This document shows positions 41,601 through 47,600 of a DNA stretch of 64,000 nucleotides, in pieces (the stretch's first letter is position 1; the number at the start of each line of letters is the position of its first letter). Made by a program: the position numbers and the translations under genes. The notes below the pieces were generated by a model. It ran no database searches and had not been told where the DNA came from. It saw only the letters and a list, made by a program, of their open reading frames with translations. Source of the DNA: Liolophura sinensis (lineage: Eukaryota > Mollusca > Polyplacophora > Chitonida > Chitonidae); the NCBI RefSeq assembly GCF_032854445.1, contig NC_088306.1, forward strand, positions 14,689,386 through 14,753,385, in the 5' to 3' direction.

Positions 41601-44600
41601 CATAAGATATTTCGGCTCTATGACACAAGGTCATTTTAAGCTACGTAAGATATTTCGGCTCTATAACACAAGGTCATTTCAGCTCAACAAAGTTACACAT
41701 GCCTATCTCAAATAAAAGTTTATTTCACTTTCTCAACAAATGGCTATTTCAAATGTAACATAACTACAGCTATTTCAGCTACACAAAATAGGTCAGATTA
41801 AAATGATAACAATGCTTTCTTCTCTGTAACAACAAAGTACTGATATAATTACCCAAAAGAGGGCACTTTGGAGGCATATCAAGCTGAACACATTTTACTT
41901 TCGATGCTGAAAATATAAATTTAATACGTCCAGTAAAAAGCCCTGCTACACAGGTACAAAGTTCACCCAAAATAGTGCATTTGTCGAGGAAAATATAAGG
42001 TCATGACACACTATTTTTGGTGTTGAAACTTTCATTTTCCCAGCAGGACTTCATTCTACCATCCAAACAGTTCTCAAAACACAGTTCAAAGATCAACAGA
42101 ATCTTAAAAATCAGATGAAATAAGTCATGGGCAAGATTTTAGGCCAAATGGAGTGTATTTCCTCACTGTAACACATGCAAGTTTATTTCAGCTATCACAA
42201 AAAAATATTTGATCTCCATAACTGAAGAGCTACATATACACTTCATCTCTGTTTTTTACACAAGGTTATTTCATTTCTGTAACATGACCATCTAGCTATT
42301 ACAAAAAAATATTTGATCTCCATAACTGAAGAGCTACATATACACTTCATCTCTGTTTTTTACACAAGGTTATTTCATTTCTGTAACATGACCACCTAGA
42401 AGTCGTCTGAACGAGCTGGTATTTGGTCTGTCAACTGAATAAAAAACTCAATAACTGGTTATATTTATTCCATATGAGGTTGTTTTTTTGAAAGAAATAT
42501 TCAAAATTTTACATATACTCAATCTGAACATATCCACAGTTCCCCCAAAGCAACCTGTTCATATTACGAGTTATTTCCCTTTTATGGAAATCTTCACCAC
42601 CCTCTGTGTTGATTCGATTTAAGAAGGTAATTTTTGAAGTGGAGGGGCATATGAAATCAAACATGACACATAGTAAACTTCGTTGGTCTCTGCCATCAAA
42701 CCAGTGAAATTAAAACTTTCTTTGCCAGATATGAACATTTGAGAACGACAATCATTCGCTATAAAAGCGTTTTTTTTTTTGTGTTCAAAGACTGAACATG
42801 GAGATGTGTGCCAGACAGGACTTCAGCAGTTCAGGCCGTTGACATCCAGCCGTGTTTGTCGTGAAAAAAGTGACAATTCACTGATTGATACATGAAGTAC
42901 ATGAAGCAGTGTATTTTGTCTCTCTAAATATGTAGCCTCTCTATTTAAAAACAATTACAGTTAATACTCCATGGTGTAATTCACGATTCGTTTGAATCGC
43001 TTAATTTTCTCATTACCGGTGGCTGATTTTCGCGGTAAACTTCATGTGACTAGTACTCTGTCAGGTTAGACTTCGTTTTTGCTTTTGTTGATTTAAATCT
43101 TCGTTTCTTTTGACAAGTAAGAATAATATTTCACGAGAATTTAAATAATCCACAGAACATTCACATTAGTTTCTAGTAAACATGTAAAATGTTGCATTAT
43201 TTTTGATCTTTCATTTTCTCAAATGTTTTTTTTTGTTTCGATCATTTTGACATGTTGTTTTACAGACTGGAAGTGACAACCACATATTCCATAAGCCATT
43301 AATGGATGACCAAGATTCATGACTATTGAATATTTTTAACGGTGATGTCAAGACCTAAACTGCTCATGTTGTGAGTTTCAGTCAGTCTAGACTGATGCTA
43401 TACTGTATGTTGTAAGCTTTTTGGGCAGGTTGTCACCCTTCACCGGACTAGTATCCTGAAATACATGTAAAAATAACTGCAATGTGCGCTGATTATTCAT
43501 TTGCAGTATCAACTAAAAGGCCAGCTTGAGTTAAGGTATAGGCAGAGATAATTAGTTTAATCAATGAAGGAGAGTGAAGTACAAAAACATTTGATTTTAG
43601 TATCTCGACTGGCTGGTCAAAAAAAGAAAAAAAAACTCAATATCAGTTGAAAGAAAAACTCAATTTCACCCAGAAAGTGGTGGTTGGTACATGAAAAAAT
43701 GAGTTCTTTGAACGCTTGGTCTATGCAAGTTCATGCATTACAAAAACTCATGAAAATGCATACCAAAAGCACCTTAATGAGAATCCAAACACAACTCTTA
43801 TGAAAAGACAGGAAACATAATAAAACTCACCCAGTCTTACGACAAACTTTGCCCGGAGATTTTCCACATCTCTTGACATTTTGATTGATTAGTTATCAAA
43901 CCTCACAAACACCTCATAAATATTCATTTATCCTTTACATGACTGACAGAGTAACAAATCCCACTTCATGTAAACTGGTAAAGTTCTTCTATGTATAAGG
44001 TTTTGATCTCTGTACATGTGCACCATACACAACTTCATCTTGAACAGCTGTGGGTGTTTGTAAAAGTGACTGCTGATTGTTACTGTGTAAACAACTTTCA
44101 ATTGTGACATCATAATGCAGTGATGAAATAACACAATGATGTCATAATACACTATGAACAGTGACTTCATGATACAGTGATGTCATAACACAATGACGTC
44201 ACAGACAGTGATGTCATACACAATGACATCACAGACAGTGATGTCATAATACACTATAAACAGTGACTTCATGATCCAGTGATGTCATAACACAATGACG
44301 TCACAGACAGTGATATCATACACAATGACGTCACAGACAGTGATGTCATAATACACTATAAACAGTAACTTCACACAGTGACTTCATGATACAGTGATGT
44401 CACAATATAGTGACATCATAATACAGTGATCTGGTAATGTCACAATACACTAAGAAAAGTGACATCATAAAACTTCATGATACAGTGATGTCATAATATC
44501 ACCTTGATAACTGCTTGTAAATTGTGATGTCAAAATGTAACCACAGCAGAGAAGAAATAGCAACCATTATGACGTCACAATTTACCCTAACCTGTGATAT

Positions 44601-47600
44601 CTGTATATCACAACAGTATCACACACAGATTTATGATGTCACAATGACAACTCCCAACCATGATGTGAGCCAGACCGCCACTCACAATAAGATTACAATG
44701 GGAAACTCTGGGATGAGCTACATACCAGCACTCACAATGAGATCACAATGGGGAAACTCTAGGATGAGCTACATACCGGCACCCACAATGAGATCACAAT
44801 GGGGAAACTCTAGGATGAGCTACATAAAAGGGTCCAAATCATAGTAGAAAACATCTTTTTTTTCTGTGATGCCACAGTGTTTGTGTACTACTCAGGTGTT
44901 TTATGGGCACATCTACATCAATAATGGGGACGTGTCAAAACCCCTATAGCAGGACCCTGACACCACTTTACTGACATCAAACATTCATTTCTCAGCTCAT
45001 CATTATGACGTCAGAATAAACACAAAAGCTAACACACTGTGTGTGTTTGTGCTACAATGATAAATTGTGATGTAATAAAAGAAAAAATAAAATTTGATAA
45101 TTTTCATGCAATTGATAAAAAAAATAAAAAAAACCAGCAGGGTTTCTGGAGTGGCTTATACAGCAGGCCGTGAGTCACCTTGGGTGACTCTGTGTGTGTT
45201 CAACTCGCCTTTCATCGGCAGTCACGAGGAGGTGACTAGGAAAACTGAGGGTGATTGTAACAAGGTGATATTTAAGCTCCACCCATCTCCAGGCTGGAGG
45301 GTATTTCCCTTTAGTCTAGTGGTAGAAACATGAACATTCTATTGCAGCATCATTGGTGCAGTGGAAAGTTAAAAAGAGCAAATACCTCATAGATGAAAAT
45401 GTAGTTTGCAACATGTTTGATGTCTCACAACAGGAAACTGCAGAGCATAGGTTTCCCCTCCCACCATAATGCTGGCCGCCATCGAATAAGTGAAATATTC
45501 TTGAGTACAGCGTAAAGCACCAACCAAATAAATAAAAAAAATAAATAAATCAAACCATGCTGACATACGTGATGCAGAAACCAGCTCAATCACTGTATCT
45601 CACCTAAAGTATTGTGACTCCCAAGTGACACATTTTGCTTCATTCTGACTGTTTCCCTTATATTTATTTGTTTATTTGATTGATGTTTTATGCCATACTC
45701 AAGAACATTTCACTTATATGACTGTGGCCAGCATTAAGGTGGGAGGAAAGCAGGCAGAGCCGAGCAAAATTCACCAACCATCTGCAGGTTGCTGACCAAC
45801 CTTCCACCGTCTGGCCATAGGGGAAGCCAGCATCAATTCAACCTCATACGGCGACAGAAGTGTGGGCATCAAAAGTGTCATTTTAAAGCCTTTATGTGCT
45901 CCTGCAAGTGCATTTAAACTCACCAATAATGAGTGCATTTTTTCATACAGGTACCAAAATTTAGGTGAGATACAGTAAGTACATGTAGGTGACTCACAAT
46001 AATTAGTACATTTTTTCATGTGGATACCAAACTTTAGGTGAAATACAGTAAGTATGTACAAGTAGGTGATTCACAATAATGAGTACATTTTTTCATACAG
46101 ATACCAAACTTTAGGTGAAATACGGTAAGTAAATACATCAAGGTGACTCACAATAATGAGTACATTTTTTCCTACGGATACCAAACTTTAGGTGAAATAC
46201 AGTAAGTAAATACATCAAGGTGACTCACAATAATGAGTACATTTTTTCATACGGATACCAAACTTTAGGTGAAATACGGTAAGTAAATACATGAAGGTGA
46301 CTCACAATAATACTGTTCTTCTCCTAAATCAGCAGACTGTGTTAATTGATGGATGTCATCAGGGGAGACTCGACCGATCGGAGGTAAGACAGCCGTAGGT
46401 GTCGACGCTCTCTCCTCCTCCGGCATATTTTTACTTCTCCCAGTCCGCAGGGCTATACCAGATAGGTTGCTATGATAACTCCTGTGTATAGAAATGTAAC
46501 AGACAAATAACTGATCTTCCTACTCCTTTTATTGGTGCTCATCGGAATTTCATTGATATACAACAGAGGTCAAATTGCTTTTAAAAGAAATCATCAGCCC
46601 TCATCCCACCAATACTGTTCAACGAACGGAGAGTTGTGGGTTTCCCTGGATTCTGACCGGATTCCTCCCACCATAATGACGGCTGCTGCTGAAATATTCT
46701 TGAGTATGACATAAAACATCAATCAAATGAATAAATAAACTACTGGCATTACTGTAGTCTCATGTAAAGAACTTCATGTTTGAGATCTAACAAATATTCC
46801 ACTAATATTAAGAGTTATTTATCACTGAAGGTAAAATAAAGTCATGTATCATAGTGAGAATTGGCTGAATCAGCAATTCAGGAGTCTTGCAAGTTCGCGC
46901 TGGTATAAGATGGGGGCTTTCACATGCAAGCATGACTAATGCAGCTAAAAGACGTGATTTTACAAACCTGTACGAATAAACCTTTCCAAAGTGTCAATCA
47001 AGAAAATACAATTGACCAGTCATAAGTAATATTGTTGCAAATAGGTCAACCTGATGTCTCACACATTGGTTACAAATGTTCAATCTTTCTGTGAAATCAT
47101 GCTTTCACTGGGAACAGAATGAAAAGTAACATTGTGACGAGAAGGGGTGATGGGACATCGGCATGAGCTGGACTTGAACTCACAGCGACTGCATTGGTGA
47201 GACACTCCTGGGTCATTACGCTGCCCTAGCGCGCTAACCAACTGAGCCACGGAGGCCCCCTGGCAAAAGTCCTACGATGCTGATCTGACTTATAGCAATC
47301 TAGTATCATATCATTGAGAACCTCAATCTAACCTGATTTAGCTAAATAAACTAAAATATTAGATATCATCCTACCTTCCAAACAGGCTGACCTCAAAACA
47401 CCTTTATAAGATCAACAGAAATTTTAGAATCAGGCAAGATGTCACCTTTAGATAACTTACTGTACAAACATTTGTAACCTTGGTCGCTGTAAGTTCAAGC
47501 CCAGCTCATGCTGTCTTTCTCTCTAGTGTTATCTGGAAGGATCTTTCAGCAACCTGCAGATGGTTGTGGGTTTCCCAACGGCCCTGCCCAGTTTCCTCCC

